A DNA stretch of 64,000 bases from Photorhabdus bodei (GTDB taxonomy: Bacteria; Pseudomonadota; Gammaproteobacteria; Enterobacterales; Enterobacteriaceae): contig NZ_NSCM01000008.1 of NCBI RefSeq assembly GCF_003287735.1, positions 1-64,000 of the forward strand. Reading direction: 5' to 3'. Shown one piece after another: positions 55,018 through 63,236 of the stretch. Positions within the stretch are counted from its first letter, which is position 1. The number at the start of each line of letters is the position of its first letter. The translations under genes were made by a program, and so were the position numbers. Below the pieces are notes generated by a model that saw only the letters and a list, made by a program, of their open reading frames with translations, was not told the origin of the DNA and searched no databases.

Positions 55018-56460
55018 TTACGAAAGGATGAAATCAGACTCTAATATGGGTTCTCCAACAATCTTCACCCAAAAATCATCGTAGGAAAATTTACCGCCCA
55101 AATTAATGGCGAAATCATTCACCTTATCAACAGTGTTATAACGAAGCACAGCTTCTCCAACTTCACCCGTGAATTCCTCTACAAATTTAACGCCCCCCTT
55201 CCCGGCTTCACCCAGATCAAACAGTGACACATCAATCTTGTCTTCACCGGAAACAAAGTCATGGATCCAATCACGCTCAAGAGGAGGTGATTCCTTGGCA
55301 CTCAGGTAGACAAAGGTATCTTTGCCTTCCCCACCCCAAAGATTATCTGCTCCCAAGCCACCGTAAATGATGTCATCACCAGCCCCACCTTTCAGGGTAT
55401 TGGCGGCGTCATTCCCGATTAAAACGTCATTACCACTGCCACCAATCGCATTTTCAATCGTGACACCACGGGCAATAGAGACGTTTCCTTTCAGCCCACC
55501 GACATCAGAGAAAGAAGCTTCATTCAGGTTGATACGTTGATCCTGAGTAAAACCAGAGAAATCAAACGTATCATTACCCCCTGTATCCCAAGCGGTGAAC
55601 AACAGTTTGCTGTTCTCATCTTTTGCGGTATAGAAGTCACGATCTGTGTTGGAATTAAAACCATATATGGTGTCATCAGCACGGATTGTACTATTCGCGC
55701 CGTATACCGCCTGAATGGCAGAAATATCGTTGAGTAATGGCGCAGAAGAATAAATACCTTTAAAGTCCTGACCCGTATTTTTCTCACCAAAATAACTCAT
55801 GACGGTATAAGCACGGCTATCTTCAAAATAAGTAGCGCTGTTCTTATAAGTCGGGCTGACCTTATCAGACGCATTATAATCCGCCGGATGTTGCAACCCT
55901 AGAGTATGGCCAATCTCATGAGTAAACGTCTGACGGCCATAACCATTCACGTCGATATCGTTGTTTAAGAAAGTACGGCTTTTCGCGTTATACCAAGTTC
56001 CTATCTGTGTCTTATCGGGGGTTGGCAGATAAGCAAACGCATAACTCCCCGTCAAGCTAACATCAAAGAATCCAAAGGTGACATTTGCCTCTTTGACATC
56101 AGTGGTTTCAACGAAATTAATATTAGCAACATCAGCCCAAGATTGTATTGACAGCTTTGCAGCCGCTTTTTGTTCTTCATTAAATGCTGAAAATTCAGAA
56201 ATATGCCACGGCATATTATCCGGCTTACTTTCCAGGAAAGTATACTTTAATTGGAAAGCTTGAGATTTATCGTCGTCCTGATGCCCCCAACGATAATCAC
56301 CCCGGATTAATTCTTTAGCAGCATCTTTACTGGGCTCATGCTCAACAACAATATTAGAATCTTTACCTGGTATATAAGCCTGTAACCATTTCAGCAACTC
56401 ATTTGCTTTTTCTGAACCGCTAACGTCTTCCGAGTATGAAATTTTCTTCTTTAAAGACAT
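55018..56460 (-). CDS. prtA: Secreted serralysin-type alkaline metalloprotease PrtA
   Basis: Zinc metalloprotease of the M10B family, secreted by PrtBCD (480 aa). After a short propeptide, the catalytic domain has HEIGHTLGLQH at 181-191 and the Met-turn TVMSYF with Met221. Glycine- and aspartate-rich RTX repeats (about 340-384: GGSGNDVLIGN, GGAGDDIIYGG, GGEGKDTF) bind calcium. The uncleaved C-terminal secretion signal ends DFILS. ATG 56460 is preceded by GGAG. It is the first gene of the operon, behind more than 1 kb of A/T-rich DNA. In insects such enzymes degrade tissue and immune proteins. Confidence 0.96.
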   Translation of the reverse strand: MSLKKKISYSEDVSGSEKANELLKWLQAYIPGKDSNIVVEHEPSKDAAKELIRGDYRWGHQDDDKSQAFQLKYTFLESKPDNMPWHISEFSAFNEEQKAAAKLSIQSWADVANINFVETTDVKEANVTFGFFDVSLTGSYAFAYLPTPDKTQIGTWYNAKSRTFLNNDIDVNGYGRQTFTHEIGHTLGLQHPADYNASDKVSPTYKNSATYFEDSRAYTVMSYFGEKNTGQDFKGIYSSAPLLNDISAIQAVYGANSTIRADDTIYGFNSNTDRDFYTAKDENSKLLFTAWDTGGNDTFDFSGFTQDQRINLNEASFSDVGGLKGNVSIARGVTIENAIGGSGNDVLIGNDAANTLKGGAGDDIIYGGLGADNLWGGEGKDTFVYLSAKESPPLERDWIHDFVSGEDKIDVSLFDLGEAGKGGVKFVEEFTGEVGEAVLRYNTVDKVNDFAINLGGKFSYDDFWVKIVGEPILESDFILS

Positions 56461-57527
56461 ATATTTCTCCATAAATTCAGGACTTAGATATAAAATTCTT
56501 TTTATTTAATTAAATACAAGTCAATAAAACCTGAAAACAACAGACCGCCCTTGGTCATACAAATTAACAACTAAAATCCCTTTCACATAAACGTAACACT
56601 AAAGTTAATTATGTAAAAAGCAATTAACATATTTTTTTAATATAAACGTGATAAAAATAACATAAAACAAATAAACGATTGTTTTATATAACATAACTGT
56701 TTAAGGCGAAAAAAATACCGCTAATTTCTTATCGGTATTTTCTTACGGTTTAATTATCTATTTATCTAACTATCTATGAAGTAAACTTTTAAAAATTTAT
56801 AACATTATTATTAATAATTTTAATCTGAGATTATCCCAGGCCGTTATATAAATAGACAAAATCAGAATAATCGACCGCCTTCGACTGCAATATTGAACGA
56901 TATGACTCATATGAAAAGGCTCTAAACCAGTAAACACCTATATATTATTAATAAATTAATAACAACTTGATTAAATCAATAAAAAACATATATCACAGAG
57001 TAGTTAATATTTCATTTATTCTAAATCACTCTGTCATGATATAATCAAATTATATTTGTGACTTTTGAACATAGAATAACAACATCAACACAGCCAATTA
57101 ATCCATAAATATATTAAATCTAAAACAGAAATTTAAATTTATATAATACAAATATTATTCCCATTTAATATCACAATTAAATTTCATACTCATAATCTTA
57201 ATTAAACTAATTAAAAAAACAATCTCTTTCATTATTTTCCATTTTACAATCTTAATTTATTGGATTATTTAACATTAATTTCACGTTTAATTAAACGCTT
57301 ATAATAATATATTTATTTTTATATTTACCTTAAGTGAAGTAAAAAAATCAACAATTTTACGACATAAATCATACAATATTCATTGTTACATTAAATCATA
57401 ATCACCTCACACATAGAGTATTATGTAATACTTTCTTAGTTAAAAAAATGAATTAAATCATTCTAATACACTCATTTTACTCCGCACGGTAATAAGAGAT
57501 AAAATGCAATAATGCCATTCAATACTG
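56461..57527. other. Long AT-rich region upstream of prtA
   Basis: About 1,070 bp with no ORF, no repeat and very high A/T. It must contain the prtA promoter, but no convincing -35/-10 pair can be singled out in such DNA. A terminator-like hairpin is at 56712-56741 (separate entry). H-NS-type silencing would fit the composition but is inference. Confidence 0.55.
56712..56741. terminator. Bidirectional hairpin in the prtA upstream region
   Basis: AAAATACCG/CGGTATTTT 9-bp stem with A/T-rich flanks on both sides, usable as a terminator in either direction. There is no annotated gene next to it, so it could end an unannotated short transcript. Confidence 0.55.
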
Positions 57528-57556
57528 AAAAAAACGCCTCAGGGTATAGCTGAGGC
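57528..57556 (-). terminator. Terminator of rlmM
   Basis: GCCTCAG/CTGAGGC stem with a 7-nt loop followed by seven T residues on the minus strand. Confidence 0.88.
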
Positions 57557-57612
57557 AATTTAGGAAATCTTATTTTATGAGTTATTCCAGAATGATGATG
57601 AACAACAGTGAA

Positions 57613-58713
57613 TCAGTAATCATTCCGGCTAGCTGCATAAGCAGACCAAATACGACGAACATGAACCGTTATTTCTTCCCTGTCATGATAAAGGTGTTTT
57701 GCCTGAATTTGTGCATTTATACCCCCCTCTTTTAATTGCAAGTTCATTTTCTGCAAATTATGAGCAACTTCTTCATAACGCTTTTTCATGGGTAATTTAA
57801 GATTAAAAATAGCTTCCCGGCACCAGCCATTAACTAACCAATCTGCCATTAGCTGCGTCACTTTTGCTGGTTTTTCCACCATGTCGCATACCAGCCAATA
57901 AATGTTTTTTGTCGAAGGCTCAAACTTAAAACCATCAACTTTGTGATGTTTAACTTGCCCCGTATCCATCAAACTTTTCGACATCGTGCCATTATCTACC
58001 GCATGAACCATCATACTACGTTTCACCAGTTGGTAAGTCCAACCACCAGGGCATGCACCTAAATCAACCGCATACAAACCGCTAGCCAACCGCTCTTCCC
58101 ATTCATCATGTGGGATAAAAACATGAAAGGCTTCTTCCAGTTTTAATGTTGAACGACTTGGTGCATCCGAAGGAAATTTCAACCGAGGAATACCCATATA
58201 AAATGGCGAATTATTGTTACTGTAAGAATAACCAACATAACAGCAACCCGGAGCGATAAAGAAAACGTGTATCACCGGGCGATTAACGTTTTCCCGAATC
58301 TGCAAGATCTTTTCCTGACGCATAGCATTACGCAACGGAACAGTAAATTTTCGACAGAATTTTAATAACTCTTTACTTTCATTAGTATCAGGCACCTCAA
58401 CCCGTAACTCACCGGCACGCTCAATGACACCATGCAGCATACCTACAATCGGGCTTATCCGATCTTCAGGAGGTAAATCTCGCAATAATTCACCCACGAC
58501 CAGCATCTGGCGGGCAAAAATCAGCTCCCGAAATGGGATCTCACGAATCAGCCGATCGGCGTCTTCATATTGATAACACTCAAACAGGACATAACCACTG
58601 TTGTCTTTCACCCGGGCAAAACCGTAAATCTCTTTTTGACCCGCCTTATCAGTGATTTCTGCTGCACACTCTTTTTCAAAACCAGGGCGGCAATATAAAG
58701 CAATTTTATTCAT
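57613..58713 (-). CDS. rlmM: 23S rRNA 2'-O-ribose C2498 methyltransferase
   Basis: Rossmann-fold methyltransferase (366 aa, E. coli 366). An N-terminal THUMP-like domain is followed by the SAM site [17 protein letters not shown] near 220 and the catalytic D/K residues ([20 protein letters not shown]). It overlaps ygdD by 8 nt. Confidence 0.95.
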   Translation of the reverse strand: MNKIALYCRPGFEKECAAEITDKAGQKEIYGFARVKDNSGYVLFECYQYEDADRLIREIPFRELIFARQMLVVGELLRDLPPEDRISPIVGMLHGVIERAGELRVEVPDTNESKELLKFCRKFTVPLRNAMRQEKILQIRENVNRPVIHVFFIAPGCCYVGYSYSNNNSPFYMGIPRLKFPSDAPSRSTLKLEEAFHVFIPHDEWEERLASGLYAVDLGACPGGWTYQLVKRSMMVHAVDNGTMSKSLMDTGQVKHHKVDGFKFEPSTKNIYWLVCDMVEKPAKVTQLMADWLVNGWCREAIFNLKLPMKKRYEEVAHNLQKMNLQLKEGGINAQIQAKHLYHDREEITVHVRRIWSAYAASRNDY

Positions 58714-59101
58714 GGCGAAGCGCCGATTTCCTTAGACGCAAAGCGCCAATTAATACTAAAAACCAGCCGATAAGAAAGCTAAATCCTCCAACTGGCGTAA
58801 TATAAGCGAAAAATTTAACCTGCAATAAAGCCATACAATAGAGACTGCCACTAAACAACAAAATACCTACTGCAAAAAAAACGCCACTCCAGTAAAACCA
58901 GAGCACAACTTTACGCATTAGCATGGCAGACATCGCCATCATTGCCAGAGTGTGAATACCCTGATATTGCAGACCGAGATCAATCCAACTTATCTGATAT
59001 TTTTCCATCATCGGAGATAATAAATGTGACCCTACAGCACCAAACGCCACATAGAAAAACCCACTGAAGCCAGCAAAGATAAGCATTAAGCGACTATTCA
59101 C
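58706..59101 (-). CDS. ygdD: DUF423 inner-membrane protein YgdD
   Basis: A small membrane protein (131 aa, E. coli 131) with four predicted helices. [10 protein letters not shown] near residue 20 and [11 protein letters not shown] with [13 protein letters not shown] are family hallmarks. Function unknown. It lies between gcvA and rlmM, as in E. coli. Confidence 0.92.
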   Translation of the reverse strand: MNSRLMLIFAGFSGFFYVAFGAVGSHLLSPMMEKYQISWIDLGLQYQGIHTLAMMAMSAMLMRKVVLWFYWSGVFFAVGILLFSGSLYCMALLQVKFFAYITPVGGFSFLIGWFLVLIGALRLRKSALRHE

Positions 59102-59161
59102 TGTTATCTTCCTTTTTCTTCTATCTGAGAGCTCTTACAGCTCGAATGCCTTATTCCACTC

Positions 59162-60082
59162 TTACTCATTGGTAATAAAGCCCAATTTCTCCTGCTCACT
59201 GGCTGCCTGTGCCAAAACCCATTGTCTGAATGCGGCAATTTTCCCCAATTCAGCCTGATTGTCATGACAAACAAGGTAAAATGCATTCTTACTCACTAAC
59301 ACATCATTAAATGGGCAAACTAAGCGCCCCGCATCAATTTCAGTCCGAGCCATGACATTATTTGCCAGTGCAATACCTTGCCCATGAACAGCGGCTTGGA
59401 TCACCATTGCACTATGGCTAAATATCGGTCCTTGCTGAACATTTATCTGCTGCTGCATATCAAGCTGGCGCACATACGCTTGCCAGTCACGACGAGAAGA
59501 ATCGTGTAACAACGTATGACGCGCCAAATCTGCGGGGGTCTTCAAAGGATTTTCTCCAGTCAGTAACGAAGGAGAACAAACGGGAAGCAAATATTCTGCG
59601 TAAAGGCGATCGGTGCGTAACCCCGGCCAATTTCCACGACCATAAAATATGGCAACATCAACATCATCGGCAAGCTTATCTTCTTCTCTGTCTACCGCCT
59701 GTATTCTGACATCAATGCCGGGATAAGCTAAATTAAAGCTGGACAGCCTTGGAACCAACCACTGGATAGCAAAGCTAGGTGAAAGGCTAACCGTCAAAGC
59801 ACCTTTGGCACTTCGAGCTTGAAGTTTACGTGTTGCTTCATTTATCGCCGTGAATATTTCTTTAATGTCCAGATAGTAGCTTTGACCTTCTTCAGTCAAC
59901 AATAGTGATCGATTGCGACGACGAAACAACTTCAACCCAAGAAAATCCTCCAGACTTTTCATCTGGTGGCTAACTGCGGCCTGCGTCACAAATAACTCTT
60001 CAGCCGCCTTAGTAAAACTTAAATGGCGCGCTGCGGCATCAAAAACCCGCAACGCATTAAGTGGAGGTAAACGTTTGGACAT
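59162..60082 (-). CDS. gcvA: LysR-type regulator of glycine cleavage and GcvB
   Basis: LTTR (306 aa, E. coli 305) with an N-terminal winged helix-turn-helix (LNALRVFDAAARHLSFTKAA, VTQAAVSHQMKSLE) and a periplasmic-binding-like effector domain. In E. coli it activates the gcv operon and gcvB with glycine. The divergent GcvB gene here shows that the circuit is kept. Confidence 0.95.
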   Translation of the reverse strand: MSKRLPPLNALRVFDAAARHLSFTKAAEELFVTQAAVSHQMKSLEDFLGLKLFRRRNRSLLLTEEGQSYYLDIKEIFTAINEATRKLQARSAKGALTVSLSPSFAIQWLVPRLSSFNLAYPGIDVRIQAVDREEDKLADDVDVAIFYGRGNWPGLRTDRLYAEYLLPVCSPSLLTGENPLKTPADLARHTLLHDSSRRDWQAYVRQLDMQQQINVQQGPIFSHSAMVIQAAVHGQGIALANNVMARTEIDAGRLVCPFNDVLVSKNAFYLVCHDNQAELGKIAAFRQWVLAQAASEQEKLGFITNE

Positions 60083-60169
60083 GTGAGCCCTTATGTAATG
60101 TTGACGATACCGGTAACTCTTTATATTTAGTTATTAGTTTTTGTAATCCGAATCATTATAAATTGTCCA

Positions 60170-60198
60170 TTGAGGATACACCAGTAAATCCCTATAGT
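60170..60198 (+). promoter_or_regulatory. gcvB promoter
   Basis: TTGAGG (60170-60175), 17-bp spacer, TATAGT (60193-60198), 7 bp before the GcvB 5' end. GcvA sites would lie in the 80 bp towards gcvA. Confidence 0.8.
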
Positions 60199-60204
60199 GG
60201 CGCC

Positions 60205-60399
60205 ACTTCCTAAGCCGGAACGAAAAGTGAATCAGCTTAACGCTATGAAACTTTTGGCTTTGTGGTTGTGATGTTGTGTTTGCAAGTTGTCTGGGAAACC
60301 GGACCCTGTAGCTCAAGCTACTGTTTTTTCACTTCCTGTACATTTACCCTGTCTGTCCATAGTGATTTTTTAATGCACCGCAGTTGCGGTGCTTTTTTT
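60205..60399 (+). ncRNA. gcvB: GcvB small RNA
   Basis: The 5' ACTTCCT-AGCCGGAACGAAAAG, the G/U-rich seed GTTGTGATGTTGTGTTTGCA, the conserved TTTTTCACTTCCTGTACATT (with ACCCTGTCTGTCCATAGTGA following) and the 3' terminator GCACCGC-AG-TTGCGGTGC plus T8 match E. coli GcvB. The length is about 195 nt, slightly shorter than in E. coli because the seed region lacks one GTTGTTGT-type unit. It is an Hfq-dependent repressor of amino-acid and peptide transporter mRNAs. Confidence 0.93.
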
Positions 60400-60509
60400 T
60401 GGCATAAGGCGTGGAACATGGCAATATTATTCCATGTAATAACCTATCCATTTTCAGCCAGAAATAAATGGTTAAGCACCATCACCACCAAAACAAAATT
60501 AATACATCT

Positions 60510-61748
60510 ATGAAAAAGTTCGAACCAGAACAGTTCCGCCAGCAATTTCCAGCGCTACAACAATTGCCATCACAACAATTTTCATCACAACAACAGACGG
60601 TATTTCTGGATAGTGCAGCCACTGCACTCAAACCACAAACCATGATAAAGGCAACTCAAGATTATTATCGAAACAGTAGCGCTACCGTACATCGTAGCCA
60701 ACACAAAGCAGCACTGGAAATTACATCCCGCTATGAACAGGCCCGGCAACGAGTTGCTGAATTCATCAACGCCCCCAAAGCTGAAAATATTATCTGGACA
60801 AAAGGAACAACAGAATCCCTCAATCTAGTTGTTCAAAGTTATTTCCGCCCTCATCTCCAGCCCGATGATGAAATTATCGTTAGTGAGCAGGAACACCATT
60901 CCAATCTGATACCGTGGTTAATGTTGGCAGAGCAAATCGGTGCCAAGGTTATTAAATGGCCTTTAGGCAATGGCAAATTGCCTGATATCAACATCTTGCC
61001 TGAACTGCTAAACAAACACACCCGATTGATAGCCATCAGCCAAATGTCCAATGTGACTGGCGGAGCAGTTGATCTCGCTGCAATAACTGCAATAGCACAC
61101 CAACATGGTTGCCTGGTCGTTGTGGATGGAGCCCAAGGCATTGTTCATAATCCCATTGATGTTCAACAATCAGATATCGATTTCTACGCATTCTCTGCTC
61201 ATAAACTCTATAGTTCGAACGGCGTTGGTATACTTTACGGCAAAAGTGAGCTTCTTAATGCTATGTCTCCCTGGCAAGGTGGCGGGAAAATGCTCTCCCA
61301 CACTTCATTCAGCGGTTTTATACCCGAAGCAGTACCTTTCCGGTTTGAAGCGGGCACACCGAATGTCGCAGGTATTATTGGTTTTTCTGCCACGCTGGAA
61401 TGGTTGAAAGATATTGATATTGCCAAAGCCGAAACCCATGCAGTCGCACTTGCTGATTATACCGAAGCACAACTCTCCGCTTTACCCGGATTTATCAGCT
61501 ATCGCATTGCCGGTTCCAGCTTATTGGCTTTTAATTTTACCGACATTCATCACAGTGATTTGGCAGCCATTCTGGCAGAACAAAATATTGCTTTACGTTC
61601 CGGTCAGCATTGCGCTCAACCCTTGATCGAAGCGTTAGGCATCAGCGGCTGTTTGCGCGCCTCCTTTATGCCTTACAACAACCAACAGGATGCCGATGCT
61701 TTAATTCAGGCAGTAAAATTTGGCCTTTCTCTATTACAGAATGAATGA
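60510..61748 (+). CDS. csdA: Cysteine desulfurase CsdA
   Basis: PLP-dependent desulfurase (412 aa from this start; E. coli 401) that hands sulfur to CsdE. The PLP lysine is in FYAFSAHKLYSSNG and the catalytic cysteine in LRSGQHCAQP. The N-terminus contains a glutamine/serine-rich insert (LPSQQFSSQQQT) absent from E. coli, apparently from a short tandem duplication. ATG 60510 fits the alignment. A longer ORF from 60468 would add MVKHHHHQNK-type residues and has no ribosome-binding site. Confidence 0.93.
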   Translation: MKKFEPEQFRQQFPALQQLPSQQFSSQQQTVFLDSAATALKPQTMIKATQDYYRNSSATVHRSQHKAALEITSRYEQARQRVAEFINAPKAENIIWTKGTTESLNLVVQSYFRPHLQPDDEIIVSEQEHHSNLIPWLMLAEQIGAKVIKWPLGNGKLPDINILPELLNKHTRLIAISQMSNVTGGAVDLAAITAIAHQHGCLVVVDGAQGIVHNPIDVQQSDIDFYAFSAHKLYSSNGVGILYGKSELLNAMSPWQGGGKMLSHTSFSGFIPEAVPFRFEAGTPNVAGIIGFSATLEWLKDIDIAKAETHAVALADYTEAQLSALPGFISYRIAGSSLLAFNFTDIHHSDLAAILAEQNIALRSGQHCAQPLIEALGISGCLRASFMPYNNQQDADALIQAVKFGLSLLQNE

Positions 61749-61797
61749 ATTACAGAATGAATGAATTACAGGATGAATGAACTACAGGACGAATGAC
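61734..61797 (+). repeat. Four tandem 16-bp repeats across the csdA stop
   Basis: Units TTACAGAATGAATGAA (61734, 61750), TTACAGGATGAATGAA (61766) and CTACAGGACGAATGAC (61782). The csdA stop lies in the first unit. The last two units create AGGA, and the fourth is just before the csdE ATG, so repeat number sets the csdA-csdE spacing. Confidence 0.9.
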
Positions 61798-61800
61798 ATT

Positions 61801-62313
61801 ATGACTCAAACCGCTGAAAACCGGATTGCACCACACCCATTTGGCCGGGAAATCAGCCAACAACAGCTCATTGCAACCTTTGACCAATGCCGCCAATGGG
61901 AAGATCGTTATCGCCAGTTAATCTTACTGGCAAAGAAACTGCCCGCATTACCAGAGAACTTGAAACAGCAAGACACTGAAATGTCCGGCTGTGAAAACCG
62001 GGTTTGGTTAGGGCATCAATTACTGCCAGATGGCTATTTACATTTTTATGGTGACAGCGAAGGCCGCATTGTAAAAGGCCTGCTGGCGGTAATCTTAACT
62101 GCCGTAGAAGGCAAAACACCGGAACAAGTTTTAGCAACTAACCTATTGGCACTGTTCCACCAACTAGGGCTGGAACAACAGATAAGTGGCTCACGGTTGA
62201 ACGGCGTCAAATCGCTAATCAATACTGTGCAGAACGCCGCAACATCTTATATATCTATGGATTTCAAGATGCATCGCGACGGCAAGGGAGTAAATCCCCC
62301 GGAGCATGGGTAA
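61801..62313 (+). CDS. csdE: Sulfur acceptor protein CsdE with ERIC-encoded tail
   Basis: SufE-like acceptor of persulfide from CsdA. The acceptor cysteine is in EMSGCENRVWLG (Cys64). The product is 170 aa against 147 in E. coli: after INTVQNAATSY the frame enters ERIC copy 4 and ends with about 20 residues (ISMDFKMHRDGKG...EHG) translated from the repeat. The SufE fold is complete before that. Confidence 0.92.
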   Translation: MTQTAENRIAPHPFGREISQQQLIATFDQCRQWEDRYRQLILLAKKLPALPENLKQQDTEMSGCENRVWLGHQLLPDGYLHFYGDSEGRIVKGLLAVILTAVEGKTPEQVLATNLLALFHQLGLEQQISGSRLNGVKSLINTVQNAATSYISMDFKMHRDGKGVNPPEHG

Positions 62314-62375
62314 CTATGTGACCGGGGTGAGCGAGTGCAGCCAACAAAGAGGTAACTTGAAAGATAACGGGTATA
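62250..62375 (-). repeat. ERIC element, copy 4 (csdE/tcdA junction)
   Basis: 126 bp in reverse orientation, with one deletion near the left end (TATATCTATGG against TATACCTTATGG). It fills the whole space between convergent csdE and tcdA, encodes the CsdE C-terminus and abuts the tcdA stop codon. Confidence 0.9.
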
Positions 62376-63188
62376 TCAAAGATCACCCTGACGTTGCGCT
62401 TTAGCCACCATTTTTTTCAGAGCATGGGAAACCGCAACAAATCCAAATGTCGCCGTGACCATCGTTGCGGCACCAAAACCAGAAGCGCAATCCATACGCT
62501 TAGTTCCCTCTGCGGTACTTTTCGCGGCACAAACAGAACCATCACTCTGCGGATAAACTAATTGCTCGGTTGAAAACACACAATCAATGCCTAATTTACC
62601 CTTGCCATTCTTTACAACACGATAATCAGATTTCAGCCTTTCGCGCAGTTTAGCCGCTAAAGGGTCCTGAACCGTTTTTGCCAAATCAACAACCTGAATC
62701 TGTGTAGGATCAAGTTGCCCTCCTGCTCCACCGGTTGTCACCAGCGGAATTTTATGGCGACGGCAATAAGCCAACAGCGCAGCTTTCGGCCTGACACTAT
62801 CGATAGCATCAATCACATAACTGAATCCAGCCGCCATCATCTCTTCAACATTATCGGGTGTAAGAAAATCATCAACACAAGTCACTTTGCACTCTGGATT
62901 AATTGCCAGAATACGCTCGGCAATCACTTCAGTTTTTGGTTGCCCAATATGCTGTTTTAAAGCATGTAATTGGCGATTGGTATTGGTGATACAAACATCA
63001 TCCATATCAATCAGAGTGATCGCACCGATTCCTGTACGAGCCAGAGCCTCAGCCGCCCAAGAGCCAACACCACCGATACCCACAACACAAACATGAGAAT
63101 GGCAAAACAAAGAAAGCGCTTTTTGACCATATAAACGGGCAGTCCCCACAAAGCGCTGCATATATGCATCAGAAAGAGAAGTTTGCAT
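62376..63188 (-). CDS. tcdA: tRNA threonylcarbamoyladenosine dehydratase
   Basis: E1-like ATP-dependent enzyme (CsdL/TcdA, 270 aa, E. coli 268) that cyclises t6A37 to ct6A, working with CsdA and CsdE. The nucleotide site is VVGIGGVGSWAAEALARTG, followed by IDMDDVCITNTNRQ. It lies next to csdA-csdE, as in E. coli. Confidence 0.95.
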   Translation of the reverse strand: MQTSLSDAYMQRFVGTARLYGQKALSLFCHSHVCVVGIGGVGSWAAEALARTGIGAITLIDMDDVCITNTNRQLHALKQHIGQPKTEVIAERILAINPECKVTCVDDFLTPDNVEEMMAAGFSYVIDAIDSVRPKAALLAYCRRHKIPLVTTGGAGGQLDPTQIQVVDLAKTVQDPLAAKLRERLKSDYRVVKNGKGKLGIDCVFSTEQLVYPQSDGSVCAAKSTAEGTKRMDCASGFGAATMVTATFGFVAVSHALKKMVAKAQRQGDL

Positions 63189-63236
63189 TACTGAATATCA
63201 ATCCTGAAAACCTGTTATAAAATTTATGAAAAGCAA

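Noticed and set aside
60468..60509. Histidine-rich N-terminal extension (MVKHHHHQNK) of CsdA
   Set aside because: No ribosome-binding site before 60468, no counterpart in the family, and ATG 60510 aligns with the E. coli start; the start is not proven.
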